From: Sepioteuthis lessoniana
Taxonomy: Eukaryota; Mollusca; Cephalopoda; Myopsida; Loliginidae
NCBI GenBank assembly: GCA_963585895.1
Contig: OY757904.1
Coordinates: forward strand, 82,492,889-82,556,888
DNA length: 64,000 bases
Direction: 5' to 3'
In this document: one piece after another, positions 45,916 to 58,608 of the stretch
How positions within the stretch are numbered: position 1 is the stretch's first letter
Layout of the letters: the number at the start of each line of letters is the position of its first letter
The notes under the pieces: generated by a model
The model's input: the letters and a program-made list of their open reading frames with translations, nothing else
The model's database searches: none
What the model was told of the DNA's origin: nothing
Program-made: the position numbers and the translations under genes

Positions 45916-46459
45916 CCAACCCAAGATAGCATAGCCACTTCTCCTTTACATATTATTAGACAGATATCAAATTAAATTTTGAGTAAAGAGTTTCAAATCC
46001 AAACAAAATATGTAAATGGTGATAATAAAGATATAATGGGGGGAAATAAAAAATTGTCAAATACTCTATTGCAATGGGGATTATTTCTTGCATAGGGGTT
46101 ACATTTTTATGACCTTTTTGTATAGCCCCAACATACAGATCATATTTTGAGAACCAATGAGCAAGTGGATTCATTTATAGTTATTTCTCTGTTGTGAATT
46201 AATAGAGAAGGGAAAATCATCTTGTCTTCTCTCAGCTTCCATTATTCCCTTCCTTTCTTTTTCTTTCAGACTTGTAGGTTGCTAAGCTTTCATCATAATT
46301 TTCAAAACAGGTTTATTTGGCTTTATTTATTATCAAATATAATACATATATACATAAAATATGTCATGGATGTACCAAAAGAAAAGCCTAACAAAAACCA
46401 GCACTAATACGCAAAGAGAAGAAAATGAGCTTAACATAGGCTAAAGAGAAATAATCATG
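45916..46459. other. AT-rich non-coding, nothing recognised
   Basis: No gene or matched repeat. Confidence 0.4.
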
Positions 46460-47206
46460 GTGTGTGGACAATTGAATAAAAATGGTATTTAGTGATGAAT
46501 CAAGAATCTGGATTGGCTAAGGCAATGATACTGGTAGATTTGTCTGGTGCCATTCAAATGAAACATATAAATATAACTGACTAAAGAAAATAAATACATT
46601 TCCCAAGTCATTACATCAACAATCAATGCATATGTGTATATTAAAATCCTGGCTAATTTTCTCATTCCATCAATAGGAATTGGTTTGGTGATGATGAAGT
46701 CATGTTTTAGGATGATTATGATTCTTGTCACAGAGCTTTTCTTCAGGAAAGGCATATAAAATCAATGACAGCAAACAGTGTGGATCTAAATCCAATAGAA
46801 AATTTGTGGTGGAAATTTTTAAAAAATGGTCCATGAGAAGGCTCCATCCACCATAAAGGATCTGTTAAGTATCATTCAAGAAAGCTGGAACCAATTTGAT
46901 TAAAAATGTTGCTTTAGATTAGTGAAATCTTGAAAAAATTAAGGCTGACATGAAAGCTTCTTTTGGGTGGCAACTAAGTTCGTTGAATTTTTTTATCAAT
47001 GAATTCATAATCTATTTCTTAATATGGGGTTATTCCATAATATTTTTGTCTTGGTTTAAAAAATTATACCATCAATTTAAATAATCTAATCCACTTTATT
47101 TAAGGAATATTTTGTGAAGCCCGAAGATTCAGCTATTAAAAAATTAGTTTATTTACTGCTAAATAAAAAAACTGTTCTAATTCTATAATTTTTGCCAGGG
47201 CTCGTA
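46460..47206 (+). pseudogene. Tc1-like (DD34E) transposase relic with right terminal repeat
   Basis: Reads MVFSDESRIWIG (first catalytic aspartate), GRFVWCHSNETYKYN, a gap where the central sheet is deleted, YIKILANFLIPSI, then a frame change to WFGDDEVMF.DDYDSCHRAF (second aspartate) and SVDLNPIENLWWKF (catalytic glutamate). A decayed C-terminus follows. The 3' non-coding part 47010-47206 ends TTCTATAATTTTTGCCAGGG, a typical Tc1 terminal repeat. The left end is not recognisable. The 62 kb MITE shares this 3' region. Confidence 0.8.
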
Positions 47207-48324
47207 TATATGATGAAATATGTATATTATTATCAAATACCTACATATGATAAAATATATGTATTATCAAATAGCTATTTTAGTTCTCTGGCAAGGTCTA
47301 ACTACTTGTCTCTTCATTTTCTTTGATTTTTACTCTGTGGTCCACCTGGCAAACAAATATTATTTCAGGAGGATGTAAGGAGATAACCAATACAATGAGT
47401 TTAAAATAAGAAAGCTTTCATTATTACTGGATGATCAGGAAAATGTGAAATTGACAGTTACAATTAGCATGTTTATATTTTCATACTTAATCTATGATGA
47501 AATATGTCTTATCAAATTCATATATAAGATAATATATCATTATCAAAAATATATATATGATGAAATATATATATTATTATCTGGAATGATAGAAAAAAGT
47601 TCTGTGTGGAAAGCTTTTTTTTTCAATTTTTCTACTTAATCTCTTGATTGATATAATACAATGACTTAAAGTTAAGAAACAAATATTATAGGATATAATG
47701 GGTGTTCAATGAACTGACTCCAATATTGTTATGTACATGGTGAGGTAATGCTGGTGTCATAAAAAGAAAACATATGTAGAGGAGTTGTAGAGTAAGCAAA
47801 ATATCCCACACTAGAAACTGAGTGGGGAACCCCTCATGCAAGTGTGAGAGTCTCACTCATTAACTTGGAGAAAAGGTGACCACTGATAACTGTGTCAAGA
47901 AAGAATGAAGTCAAGGATACAAGATGAAAAAATGTTCTACTCAGAGTTAGAATTAGAGATTAACAGAAGTTTCCTTTCATCTCAACAGCTGGGCTGAGAA
48001 TCTACAAATCCCTACCCACAACCAGCCTCTGAAAATAAGTCCTACAATTTTTCTGAAGATTTTGTGTCACTATTGGTCTCAATTTCTAAGATGAAGCTTG
48101 ATAATTTTTTTATAGGCTCCCAAGTTCAACATGAAACACCTGGAGAAGATTGAAGGTGACATCAGTTGAAACATTGTCAGTATAACAAAAAAGATGAAGA
48201 CTGAATATTCTTTGTGTCATTGTTTTATCCCACCAGACTTGGTCAACAATCACCCCTTGCTCTCATACCCCATTTCACCAATACAAAACTAGAACCTACT
48301 TTTCAACTGAAAAAGCAAAGCCTG
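47207..48324. other. Non-coding; repeated TATGATGAAATAT motifs
   Basis: TATGATGAAATATGTATATTATTATCAAA at 47210-47240 recurs around 47493-47580, an AT-rich local repeat. 47700-48190 is unassigned. Confidence 0.45.
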
Positions 48325-48641
48325 CTAATCAAATGGTACTATTTACCAACCCCTCCGCTCGGGCAGGATATGACACAAAGTCAATTTGTAAGCGGAGTTT
48401 AACAGGTTTGAATTCAGAGTTTTCCTTCTCCTGGACTAGTTGCCTCACCAAGGCTGAAGAACCTAGTCCGTCCTACTATTTATCCATAGCTGGAGGGAGA
48501 ATAAGGGGGTTCATACCTTTCCCAAGGGTATTTGCCCGAAAGTGAACGTAATAGCGCGACTGGAGTATGAACTCGCGTACTACGATTCCGCAGTTCATCG
48601 CTTTAACCATTACACCACGAGGACAACCTAATCAAATGGTA
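48325..48641 (-). repeat. Young tRNA-derived SINE, family B (reference copy)
   Basis: Perfect 14 bp target duplications CTAATCAAATGGTA at 48325-48338 and 48628-48641 bound an element of 289 bp (48339-48627). On the minus strand it starts GTCCTCGTGGTGTAATGGTTA (an A box typical of tRNA-derived heads), has a B-box-like GAGTTCATACTCC, a body with CAGCTATGGATAAATAG and GGCAACTAGTCCAGGAGAAGG, and ends GGAGGGGTTGGTAAATAG. CpG-rich and little decayed. LINE machinery supplied in trans would explain the duplication length. Confidence 0.92.
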
Positions 48642-49213
48642 ATTCTTTTTTTTATAAGTCATTTAATTAAAGACAAATCATGCTTAAAGATCCACCATTT
48701 TTGCCATGTGCTATTTCCTTGTTTCCTCCTCAAAGTCAACAACTTATGACATCAACAATCAGCCCTTTATGATCTTATCAAACAGTAACCCTTATCAAGC
48801 AGTGAGCATACAAGTGAATTATGTTGGAAAAAAACATTTGTCATATCAAAACAAAAAAAATCACACCAGCCCCTATCAGTAAAAGTAGAAAGCTAATACT
48901 TAAGTCAAAACTGCATCTATTTCAATACTGACAACAGACTAGACAATTTTTTCTTTTACAATTATCTAGGCAGGTAATCTCTGGGAAAATAGATTGTGCA
49001 TAAATTCATGCATACTTTTTTTTTTTGCTCATCATTATATTTTACCAGTAACAAGACAGTGCAAGGAGAATTAGATTCATGCCTTGCGAAAGCATTGAAT
49101 TAATTTTCTGAGCTGATTAACTTTACACCAATTTGCTTCCCCACATTAACATTATAGTAATTATAGAAATTATATTTTTACTTGTAATAAGATTGATGTT
49201 GAATTAATTGCCT

Positions 49214-49289
<76 letters not shown>

Positions 49290-50200
49290 ATGGCTCATTT
49301 AGCTTCAGTCATCAAATTTTATTTTCCCATAACCTCCTAATGATATTGTTTTCCATCCAAATTTTACAATAGAACTGACCTAAATTACCTTTTTATCTTC
49401 GTCTTTCTTTCTAATATTTCTATCCAATTTTAACCACTTTTTAGTCTTTTCATTATAATTAATCGATTGATTTAAGAAATTATTAATTTGTTTTTATATG
49501 CATTCATAATCATTCAGAAATTATGTATAGTATTAAAAAACATATAACAAATATTTTTACTGGCAGTACCTGTAGAAATTACACTTTTTATAAGTTTCTT
49601 TTTTATTATTTTGATACGTAAATTTACAAAGAAAACTTTATTAAATTTTAGATAATTCTTTAAATTTCATATGCTTCTCATAATTTTTGGGTAAATTACT
49701 TCATAGCTTATTTTTATTTACTATTACTCATTACTCATTTCCTTGTCAATAAAAAAAGAATAAATAAAGGTAAGTAGACCAGTTTAGATTGAATGTTCAG
49801 TTTATTAATGAATAAGTATGGAAAATTTTATTAGATTTTATTAAAATCAAATAATTTGTTGATTTTCAGAAGATTTTATAATTATGAAATACCATGTTAT
49901 TTTTTGTTGAAAAATAAACTTCTAAAATAAGCCTTTCAACTTACCATTACTAAGTTACAACTCATCAAAGCACTGGACAAGCTCATTGTAACTTAACTGG
50001 TGATTTGATAGTGTTTTCACTGCTGGGAATCTCCAGGACATAGATTGCTTTATTTATTTATTTTTTTTGCAGTGTCCTTATCTAAATATAAGCACACAGC
50101 CGAGGAAAAGGAATAGATACTATTCTTTAATACCAACTGGTACCATGGAGCAATTCCTTGATCTGACTGTACAGATACTATTATTATATGCCAATCTCCA
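48642..50200. other. AT-rich non-coding with a long (CT)n tract
   Basis: (CT)n at 49215-49286 (72 bp, uninterrupted). No gene or other repeat seen. Confidence 0.55.
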
Positions 50201-50204
50201 GCAT

Positions 50205-50560
50205 TGTCTATAAATTAAGAAAAATTCTATATATCTTAAAATTAAATTTACCAGGATTTCATTATTTCTAGTGGAACATTATACTAGAAAACTTCTTAAA
50301 CTCTATAGCATTGCAAATCTGTAGCCAAAAATAAAATTGCATAAGTATATACAAGAGGTGTACTTATTTGTGGATGTCTAAATATTCCTATTTTTGGTCA
50401 CAGGATTTCAATGCTATTTTGGCTTTGGTAAAAAATCTAATAATATCCATTTTTATTGGATAATGTTTCATTTAAAATAATAAAATCTTGGTATCTTTGG
50501 TTTAGAAGAAAACTTTTATAAAAAATTCTTAGGAGGTGTACTTAGTTATAGGAGGTACTT
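50205..50560. repeat. Palindromic MITE family D (D4, both halves visible)
   Basis: The left half (TTTCATTATTTCTAGTGGAACATTATAC, CTCTATAGCATTGCAAATC, GTAGCCAAAAATAAAATTGC) is the inverse of the right half (ATTTTTGGTCACAGGATTTC, GCTTTGGTAAAAAATC, TTTAAAATAATAAAATC). Both sides end in GGTGTACTTA-type sequence. Structure like a fold-back DNA transposon derivative. Confidence 0.7.
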
Positions 50561-51628
50561 TATATGTAAATAATCCTATCATATTTTAAAAGTATTGTAT
50601 AAGTCCATAATAAGTCCATAATGAATTACAAATTTGAATAATTTGGTTATTACACAGATATTTATCATGCTGTTATCATTAATTATTACACAGTTTATTT
50701 CAAATGTACCAGATGAACCCAGGAATACAGTATAATTGGGTCTAGATTTTTTAATTTCTCAGGTGTGTTTTTCTATCTTATGTCTTTTTCACTTACTTAA
50801 GGTAATTTTTTATTCCTACAAAATGGGTGTCAAAAATTTTACTCCAGCAGTGAAAGGTGGGAGCATATAGCTTTATGAATTTCTCATCAATGTAAGGGTG
50901 ATTCTGATTGTTTCCATCCTAATCCAACAAGTGCACAGAATGGATTCTCGGATTGCCAGTTTCCTGCTATGCCAAAAGGTAACAAACTTCACCGAAGGGC
51001 AAAGGAGAGTCAATATTTGACATTAGATGAATATTATAAAAGGAAAATGACTAGAGGTTGATATGTGTAATTACATTTCTTCTTGTATGGCTTCTTCTTG
51101 ATTTCCCTTGGTAAGTTCGAAGCAAACAACACTTGGAGCAAATAAAGAGAACATATAATCCTTTATAAAATGATCAGATATATAAAGGGTGGGGAGATCA
51201 AGAGTAAATGGGAGGAGTAGGTGGGAATGGGTAGATGAATACAGTGATTCCTTATTCCTGTTGGGAAAACATCCTCAACTTTCCTTTATTTAGATGTACA
51301 ATTCTTGCAACGGCTATTTTTAGCAAGTCTTTTTGAAACCACTTTTCGAAGATGGTAGCTAAGTTTGAGCGGAGTGATGATTGCAATAACAAGTTCACAA
51401 ACAATTGTGTGCATCTACATGTAAATTTTATATGGAAATACATATAAAATTGCATTAGTGTTTGAGTTTCTAACACACATAATCGCACAAATCTACACAC
51501 ACATGAAAACATTCAAATAAATTCAATTAATTCAAATAAATAAGTGGTAATATAATTCCATTAAAGCACCTTAAATATGGCTTTGTTCAAAAAGAAGCAT
51601 TCTTCCGATGTTTGTGCATACAGGGTGC
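50561..51628. other. Non-coding, nothing recognised
   Basis: 50840-51010 is less AT-rich and could be an old exon-like or transposon scrap, but no frame is convincing. A minus-strand frame at 51252-51512 has no domain. Confidence 0.35.
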
Positions 51629-52290
51629 AAAAGCAAAATATGGAATAATTAAAAAACATTTTTTTTTAGTCTTATTAGTCCAATTTTCAAAAAAACGTGA
51701 TAAATCTACATTTTCATGATTAGCTCTATTACTGAAGCATTTTTTTAATTAAAATTCAGCTCAATATGAGTGAGCAAGAAAAGAAATGACAAAAAAATCT
51801 ATGATTTGCTAAATGCCAAAACCAAGCCAAAGTTTCTTTGTCTACCGTATATAAAGCAAAGAAAAATCTTTTACAGAAAAATATCTTTTTAATGAAAAGG
51901 GGGAGAAGAGGATTGAACAAAAAATAAAAATAAACCTTTTTAACTGCTCTTTCAACAGCGATTAAGAAGGACCCGACAATGTCAATAAGAAAGCACACTA
52001 ATGGATTGAAATTTCATGAGAAAACTGTGTAGACAGCAATTAAACAAGATTGAAGCCCAAACTTTAACCCTTTGATTACACTACATGAGGCATTTTATAA
52101 AACAAAACAAATGCAACTTCCCATCCAAATATTGGTTTACTTAAGACTGCTATTGAGGAGGAATGCAATAAAATGTCTGAAGAATTTATTTTGAAGGCAT
52201 GCAAATTATTTCAAAGGCATGTTGATACAATAATTGAAAAAAATGGTGGCTATATTGAGTAAATTAACAATGGATCAGAATAAAATATAA
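51629..52290 (+). pseudogene. maT/IS630-like transposase relic, internally deleted
   Basis: The left terminal repeat ACAGGGTGCAAAAGCAAAAT at about 51629 is the ACAGGGTG type common in this superfamily. A broken frame gives AKVSLSTVYKAKKNL, KRGRRGLNKK, FLTALSTAIKKDPTMSIRK and KTV.TAIKQD (N-terminal DNA-binding domain). This runs straight into LLRRNAIK / EECNKMSEEFILKACKLFQR and VDTIIEKNGGYIE at the C-terminus. The catalytic core is missing. Non-functional. Confidence 0.7.
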
Positions 52291-53719
52291 TCTGATTCTT
52301 TTTTGAGGGAAATACTGTATCCCAATAGACAAATTAATGAAGATGTTAAAATTCTGTATACAAATGATTTACTTTGAACTGGGTTGTGACATATATCAGC
52401 AACTGCAAGAGGATATGACTCTGGAATTGCCATTGTCTTCAGTGATGGAAATATTTTGGAGAAATTGCTCCAAGAACAACACCACTGAACTCAGCAATCA
52501 AAGATATATGGAGGATACCTTAATCAGCCTGTATTATAAAGTAGACTTGCCAGAATTACTGGATGCTATGAACTCAGAATTTTAATACAGTTTATAATAG
52601 AAATGAAATAAATGAAAAAAATGTCCTTCTTGGATGTACTCATACTAGACATTTTATGTGATTTATAAGAATTATTGCTAATATTGTTAATTTGCCAGAA
52701 AGAAAATTGATCAAGGGTTTGATATTCAACCAATTTAATCTTATCATGATTTATACTTTTTATTTTAATCAAACTATTAGATATGGAAGGTAGTTGTAGT
52801 TTGGAATTTTTTCAAATTTATATAATAAAGTGAGTCATCTAGACATCTAGAACTCTTGTCAGATGAATCAGTACCAATTTGACAAAAAGAATTATGAAGC
52901 CATTCTCAATACTTTTAAGCAAAATGTCTTTGACAAAACACAAGATTGTCCAAGTGCAGCACCTTCGAGATTCCCAAAGTTACCAATAAACAATAAACCA
53001 AACCAAAGCTATTGTAGAAATTATTCAAAAGATCTATGATCCATATATCAGGACAATATTCAGAAGTAGATCCATCTTTCAGAAATATGGGATCAGAGTC
53101 AATCCAGCACCAAATAATCAAGAACTACATATATTCTATCTTATGCACTTGTGCCTTCTAAAGGTAAGTCTGAAAGAACATTGAAAAGCCAAATGTCTGT
53201 GAAGATATGATGATGTCAGGTATAGCTGACCATGTGTGGTAGGAAAAGGGGGTCATTAACACCTAAGGAACAACGCCTAAATAATTGAGACAATCACTGG
53301 AGAATAATATATAGAAATAATCAGTGCACATGCAAGGTTCTAATAATTTCATTAGGTCTAATTTAGAATTGAACCATCAATAAAAAATGAATAGGCATTA
53401 GGTTTAAGGCCCCACAATGACACTGCCTGATTGACCTTCAAAACAGAGATATAGTGATATGTGCTGGTTAATTGTTACTATTTACCAAGTGGTCATACAA
53501 TAAAATTGTATTATCAATAGAAGTAGCATCACAAAAACCAATTAAAAAAGAATTAATGCAAAACATGGACTATTCTCATGGAATGGATAAACTCTTGTGC
53601 TGAAACTTTCAAGAATGTTACCAAATAGGAGACGTACCTGAAAAAAGCTACAACAGAGGAAAACTGCTGAAATATAATTATATGAAACAAGATGATACCA
53701 TTTAAAATAACTTAATCTC
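52291..53719. other. Unassigned; perhaps upstream part of the following LINE
   Basis: An 82-codon plus-strand frame (52337-52585) is uninterrupted and acidic but unrecognised. 52900-53160 may be eroded LINE sequence, as it lies upstream and colinear with the CR1-like block. Not provable by eye. Confidence 0.3.
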
Positions 53720-55150
53720 TAATAATGCCTCATAGGGATGAGTGCTGGAACTGACTCTTTTCTAGACGTACTTTGTAACTATGGTAGAAGTCACTTTCAG
53801 AAATGCAAGTGAGTCTGCAAAAAAATATGCCATTATGTTGATTTATTCCATGTTCAGCACAGTAAACCAAAAACAAAAATATTTCATGTAATATTTCAAG
53901 AAATGCTGTTCACTGATGACACTGTTCTATTCACATACAATGCAAAAGATACATAGATAAATCTGTACAAGCATGATCCCAATTCAGTTTGAAAGCTAAG
54001 AAAAAGAAAACTGAATGTCAATATCAACTTATAAACAAATACCAACACATTCAACCAATGTTCCGAGATTGTAATCAATGAGTGCTTAAAACCAGCCTTG
54101 TCTGTAGGGCTTAGAATACACCAACTGTATCCTCTGCAGAGAGGTTATATGCCCCTTAACAAGGGGGTAAGACGCCCCCACCCCGACAAGGAGTGTCCTT
54201 GGTATGACACTACATATTGTGTGTAGGCTCCTGTTATGGAGTTCTTGATAGTGTGGAGTACCCCGATATTGCTTACTTCCTGGTCCACTCTGATCCATGG
54301 ATTAAATAGATTTCTTTGAAAATTATTTGTATTGGCTAGAAATACATGAAACCATGTGACTAGGTGCAAACAAATGATTATTATTGATGTTTTTTTAAAA
54401 AAGTACAATTTGAAATAATGGCTGCAATGGAATATTAAAAATCTAAGTCACAATGATTATAATTAAACATTAACAAATGAATCAAATTTTGGAATTAAAT
54501 AACCTATAAGGAGTTAATATGCTATAAAACAAATAAATCAGTGTAAGAACTTTACCTACTGTGGCAGCATTTTTTCTTACAATGTTAGGTTGGAAAATGA
54601 AATAGTTTATGAAATAGGAAAAAGCAAGTGCTTCATTGAGCAAACTCCAGGAAAGGTTGTGGAGGAATCATGTATCCATCCATATCAAATGTCTAGTATA
54701 TTAAGCAGTTGTACTGTCTATCTTACTCTACGGTGCAGAAACACAGATCATATACTGGTTAAGAAAACTCCACACTTACATGATGAGACACATAAGGTAA
54801 ATTATGAACAGCATATGGAAAGACTAGGCCACACACCTAGAGATCCTAAGTTGTGTAAGTTTCCAATCTGGGAAGAATATCCTCATTTAGCAGAACTAAA
54901 GATCACCTTGAAAACATGAACAACTGAAGACTACCCAGACAACAGCTTTATTTCCAAATGTGTTATAGAAAGAGTAGACTGAGGCTGAGATTCGAGGATA
55001 GAATAAAATGAAACATGCAGAGATAGGATATTGACCCCAGGGAATAGCAACCAATTTCAAAGGAGCTCATGTGGAAAGGCAAGTTTTAACTATGGAGACT
55101 TGTTACCGATGGAACACTCATCCTTGACTCAGCAGCAGACTCCAAATCAT
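53720..55150 (+). mobile_element. CR1-like LINE relic split by a family A insertion
   Basis: Block 1 (53720-54092) reads KPKTKIFHVIFQEMLFTDDTVLFT with the catalytic box as FTDD (usually FADD). Block 2 (54546-55150) resumes with TYCGSIFSYNVRLENEI (the TYLGS motif), SLSKLQERLWRNHVSIHIKC, VVLSILLYGAET, RHIR.IMNSIWKD and NFKGAHVERQ. These are the thumb and C-terminal parts of a CR1/L2-type endonuclease-reverse transcriptase. Several stops. The gap is exactly filled by family A. Confidence 0.75.
54093..54545 (+). repeat. Family A retroposon inserted in the CR1-like LINE
   Basis: Sense strand plus: TCTGTAGGGCTTAGAATACACC, CTCTGCAGAGAGG, GTAAGACGCCCCCACCCC, GGTATGACAC, GGTCCACTCTGATCC, a short array, then GGAATTAAATAACC...GTTAATATGC and ATAAAACAAATAAATC. 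Flanks TGCTTAAAAC and TGTAAGAAC may be an eroded target duplication. Confidence 0.75.
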
Positions 55151-55613
55151 GATAAATGTCTCCTGTTAATCATTTCAACTTTCTAGCTGTATGGACAAAG
55201 AATTTTGTGATTAACCTCTTGTCCATAATACAGTTAAGTATGATGTTTTTTACAACATTTAGAAGAAAAAATTCAGAAAATAGGGAAACAGGTTCTAAAT
55301 TAACATTAAAGAAAGAACAACCAACAATGTTTAAATACTTGTCTTTCTATTTTTGCTTGTCATAGAGAAAAGTTATTTTTTGACAAGATCATCACTATTA
55401 AAAAAATGGAGTTATTATGAGAATCTCAAATGAAAACATAGTGGCTAGATCTAGGATAGTTGTCAACAACTTAAATATAATCTAGCAAGAAAATAATTCC
55501 TTTCTGTGTTTGATCAGATTCAAAGAGAATTCTTTATTATGAATTTATGGAAGCCAGACAAGCTATTATGTTAAAACATTAAAGTGAGCAATTGGTTTGT
55601 TCATATACTATTG
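55151..55613. other. Non-coding, nothing recognised
   Basis: No gene or matched repeat between the LINE and the RTE tail. Confidence 0.4.
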
Positions 55614-56072
55614 CATCATCATCATCAAGGCATGCTGATAGCATGAATTCCCTTGACCCTCTCTCATCATCTGTTCCAGTTAGTCATTGCTCTTAGTAAG
55701 TCCTCAAGATGGCATCCAGTGTCCACACAGAGCTGATCAATGTAAATTTTTGTGGGTCAGACAACTCTGGTGTGTTCATGTGTAGTAGTCCATAGGAGAG
55801 TGTCACTTATGAATTTGTCCTTACTACTCCTGTAATGCCCAGCATGTCTGGCTCATCTTACTTGGATGGTTTGTGAGATGGTAAGTAAGTGGTCATACCG
55901 CTGCTATTTGTAGGGTGCTGCTTCCAGGATTTGTTAAAAACAGCACACAGCATTCTTGTGTAGTTCCCATCTAGCTTTTTCTCCAGGCATTTCATTAAAG
56001 TCTGAGTAGTGCAACCGTACAATAGTATTGACATGGCTACAGCTTGGAAGAATCCTCATTTTATTTTAGTAG
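55614..56072 (-). repeat. RTE LINE 3' fragment
   Basis: Starts at its tail GCATCATCATCATCAAGGC and passes GACCCTCTCTCATCA, CAGTGTCCACACAGAGCTG and TTCTTGTGTAGTTCCCATCTAG. It ends in the region equivalent to SMLLYG/TAWKN. The colinear match to 31.9-32.8 kb is strong; the 5' part is absent. Confidence 0.8.
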
Positions 56073-56464
56073 TACAAAAAAGCCTCTATCAAGGGAAGGA
56101 AGCTAGCCTGGGATTTTGCAGTATGACAACTCCCAACTGGCAAATTTGAAATAGCAAAGAATCATATAACTTATATGGGAAGTTCTTCTATATGCTGGGA
56201 ATTCTTCAAAAGTCTTCACCTTTAGTGATTACCACTGGTTTTTCATCATTCAACTTTACTTGTCAGAAATTCCAAAAATTTATCGGGATAGAAAATTCCA
56301 AGGAATAGTTCTTTTATAATTAAAACCACAGTTTATATAAAAGGTGGCATAAGGTCATAGAATAGCCAGGAAAAATTCATTAACAGCTGAATGATATTGC
56401 TATAAGTTCATATTTATGCATTTCTTTTAAATGTTATAAACTTTTTATCATTCTCACTTTGTTT
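56073..56464. other. Non-coding, nothing recognised
   Basis: No gene or matched repeat. Confidence 0.4.
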
Positions 56465-58295
56465 TTTTTTAGTTTTATAAACAGCTTATTGTCACGAGGT
56501 CTCCCACTGAGAGAAGAGAAATAAGGAATTACTACTATTCCTCCGTGTTTGAATTAGCCAAAGATTGACCGTTAAAAGACAAATAATGAATGTAGGTCAA
56601 CTTCGGCCGGGCGTTGAAGGAAGAAAAAAATGTGGGTCAGGCTATCTGTACTCCGTGACCTCACTCGGGTCGCCTGATAGGGGAAGGAAGAAGGTAGAAG
56701 CGAGATGATTGGCTAGGACCCCAAAACGGAAGTAGCACCTTCTTCCCATCAGCGGAAATAGGAAAAAAGAAAATTGGACAGAGGTCGTGGTGAACGAATC
56801 TAAAGCCAAAACTCTGGGTAAAGAAAGCAGAAAGGATCTTGGACAAGAAGAAGAAGCAATACCTTCAAGCCAGAACTAAAAATAACATAAATTCCGTCGA
56901 CCCGTAAAAAAAGGAAAATATTCTCCACAGGAATCCATCGGAAAAGATAAGTAAACTATAAGACTGTTTCTCCCTATATCCAATTATATACTCTCTCTCT
57001 CTCTCTCTCAATTTGAAGAAAGACTAAAGAAGAAAGAAAAGAAAAGAAGAAAGACATTTATGTTTATGCATTATCCGTTAATAATATAGCCGATGCGTTG
57101 AATATGTGTATCCGCGTGTGTAGTAAAAAGATTGATATATTTTAATGTTCCCACATGTTGAAGTTGTTCATTTATATCATCTACTATCAAAAGTTGCTAT
57201 TTCATGTTTCTTTTTCAGCTTCTATTCGCCTTATGTTATTCTCGCTTAAATTGTCCCATATGAATTCCTTTAAGAATACTATACGGGAAACCGGAGTTGT
57301 CGACTACTATAATAAATATTATTATATCTAAACCTAGAGGTCCATATCTTCCATTGTTCTCAGGGAGGAAGAACTAGTGGCCTTGGTGGGTGTTTGAATA
57401 GTGTGAAATTTGAAAACCCCTTGCCAGCAGCGGTCAGTCTAGCCATAAATTAAACCCCACATAATATGCCAGTTCCTATATGCCCGAAAAAGGACTCTGA
57501 ACAAGGACTTATTCTACGAGGGATCAAATGCCAGACTGCCCCGTCTTCACACGTGCAAAAAAATAAACTCCCCATTTGGTGATAATAATATTTAAATGCA
57601 CCAGTTCCCATACGCTTTTAAATGGTTGCTCATCCGGGGATCTTTTTATTTTAATTTGCCGTCACACTTATAAGTTATGTAATGCCAAAATTTGACTCAT
57701 TTATAAATGTTTGCTCATTATCATAGCTATATTTTCAACAATTCATTGCAATCAGTTTTGTAATGATGCTTTTTTTTATTTGACTGGAATAATAATTACT
57801 TTGCACATTTATGGTATCAAGTATTTTAATCTGATACTAATAATATATGCACAATTATATGATTTATCTTATTAAGTGATAATAATTTGTTTTCACACAG
57901 TTATGGTTTCAAGTATTCCAATCTAGCATCAATAATTTGCAAGCAGTTATATAGTTTCAAATAACTAATAATAATAACCCTTAATAAACAATTATTGTTT
58001 CAAGTAACTATTCTTAATACAAAAACTTTGCACATAGTAATATGGTATCAAGTATTCCTTTCTAATACAAATAATTTTCAAACAGATTTGAACCATTGAT
58101 AAACTTTAACAAGAACAACCACTTTGGGTCTGAGTGGACCTGGGAGTAATAGCAACAAAGATGTACTCTTCACTACCCAGAGCTCTAGAGCCTTAACACC
58201 AAATGTAGTTTTGTATAATACCTAGGACACCCCTATTTTTAGGTGGGGGGCAGTCTTACCCCTCTGCATGTATTCTAAGCCCTATCAACAGGGCT
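56465..58295 (-). repeat. Family A retroposon split by a solo LTR
   Basis: The tail lies at 56465-56489 (TTTAGTTTTATAAACAGCTTAT). After the LTR the element continues at 57667 with CTTATAAGTTATGTAATGCC, TATTCCAATCTAGC array units, GGGTCTGAGTGGACCTGGGAGTAATAGC and GGGGGGCAGTCTTACCCCTCTGC, ending ATTCTAAGCCCTATC. Confidence 0.75.
56490..57666 (+). mobile_element. Solo LTR with 5 bp target duplication
   Basis: 1177 bp from TGTCACGAGG to GCCGTCACA, flanked by CTTAT at 56485-56489 and CTTAT at 57667-57671, the 4-6 bp duplication made by retroviral-type integrases. Same family and orientation as 38907-39978. A TC run and an ACGTGCAAAAAAATAAA region lie inside. No coding part: a fossil solo LTR, inserted into the tail of a family A copy, so it is younger than that copy. 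Confidence 0.9.
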
Positions 58296-58608
58296 GGGAT
58301 TGATCTAATATAAAAGTTGTTTTTTTTTTATTTAAATCATATCATTATTACTGTGTTTCTTGTGTAATTTTTCATAAAATTTTGTATCCAAATTCAACCT
58401 GTAAATTATGCTACAACGGCATTTTATGGTCAACCACTGGGTTGAAACACCCACACTTCTCTGTTCCCCAAAATATTTCTTGTTAAATTACTTCACAGTT
58501 TTCTTATACAAAATATGATAATCAGCTACTTGTACCCAAAAAGTTGTGACTAAAATCTTTTTAGCAATGGGTGAAGACATGGGATTTCCATCCTTCTCTT
58601 CAACAAAA

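Noticed and set aside
48560-48627. Possible tRNA gene on the minus strand
   Set aside because: It is the head of a SINE with a body, a tail and a 14 bp target duplication.
52337-52585. 82-codon acidic plus-strand frame as a host gene
   Set aside because: No recognised domain, no splice signals, and it lies between two transposon relics. Left as unassigned.
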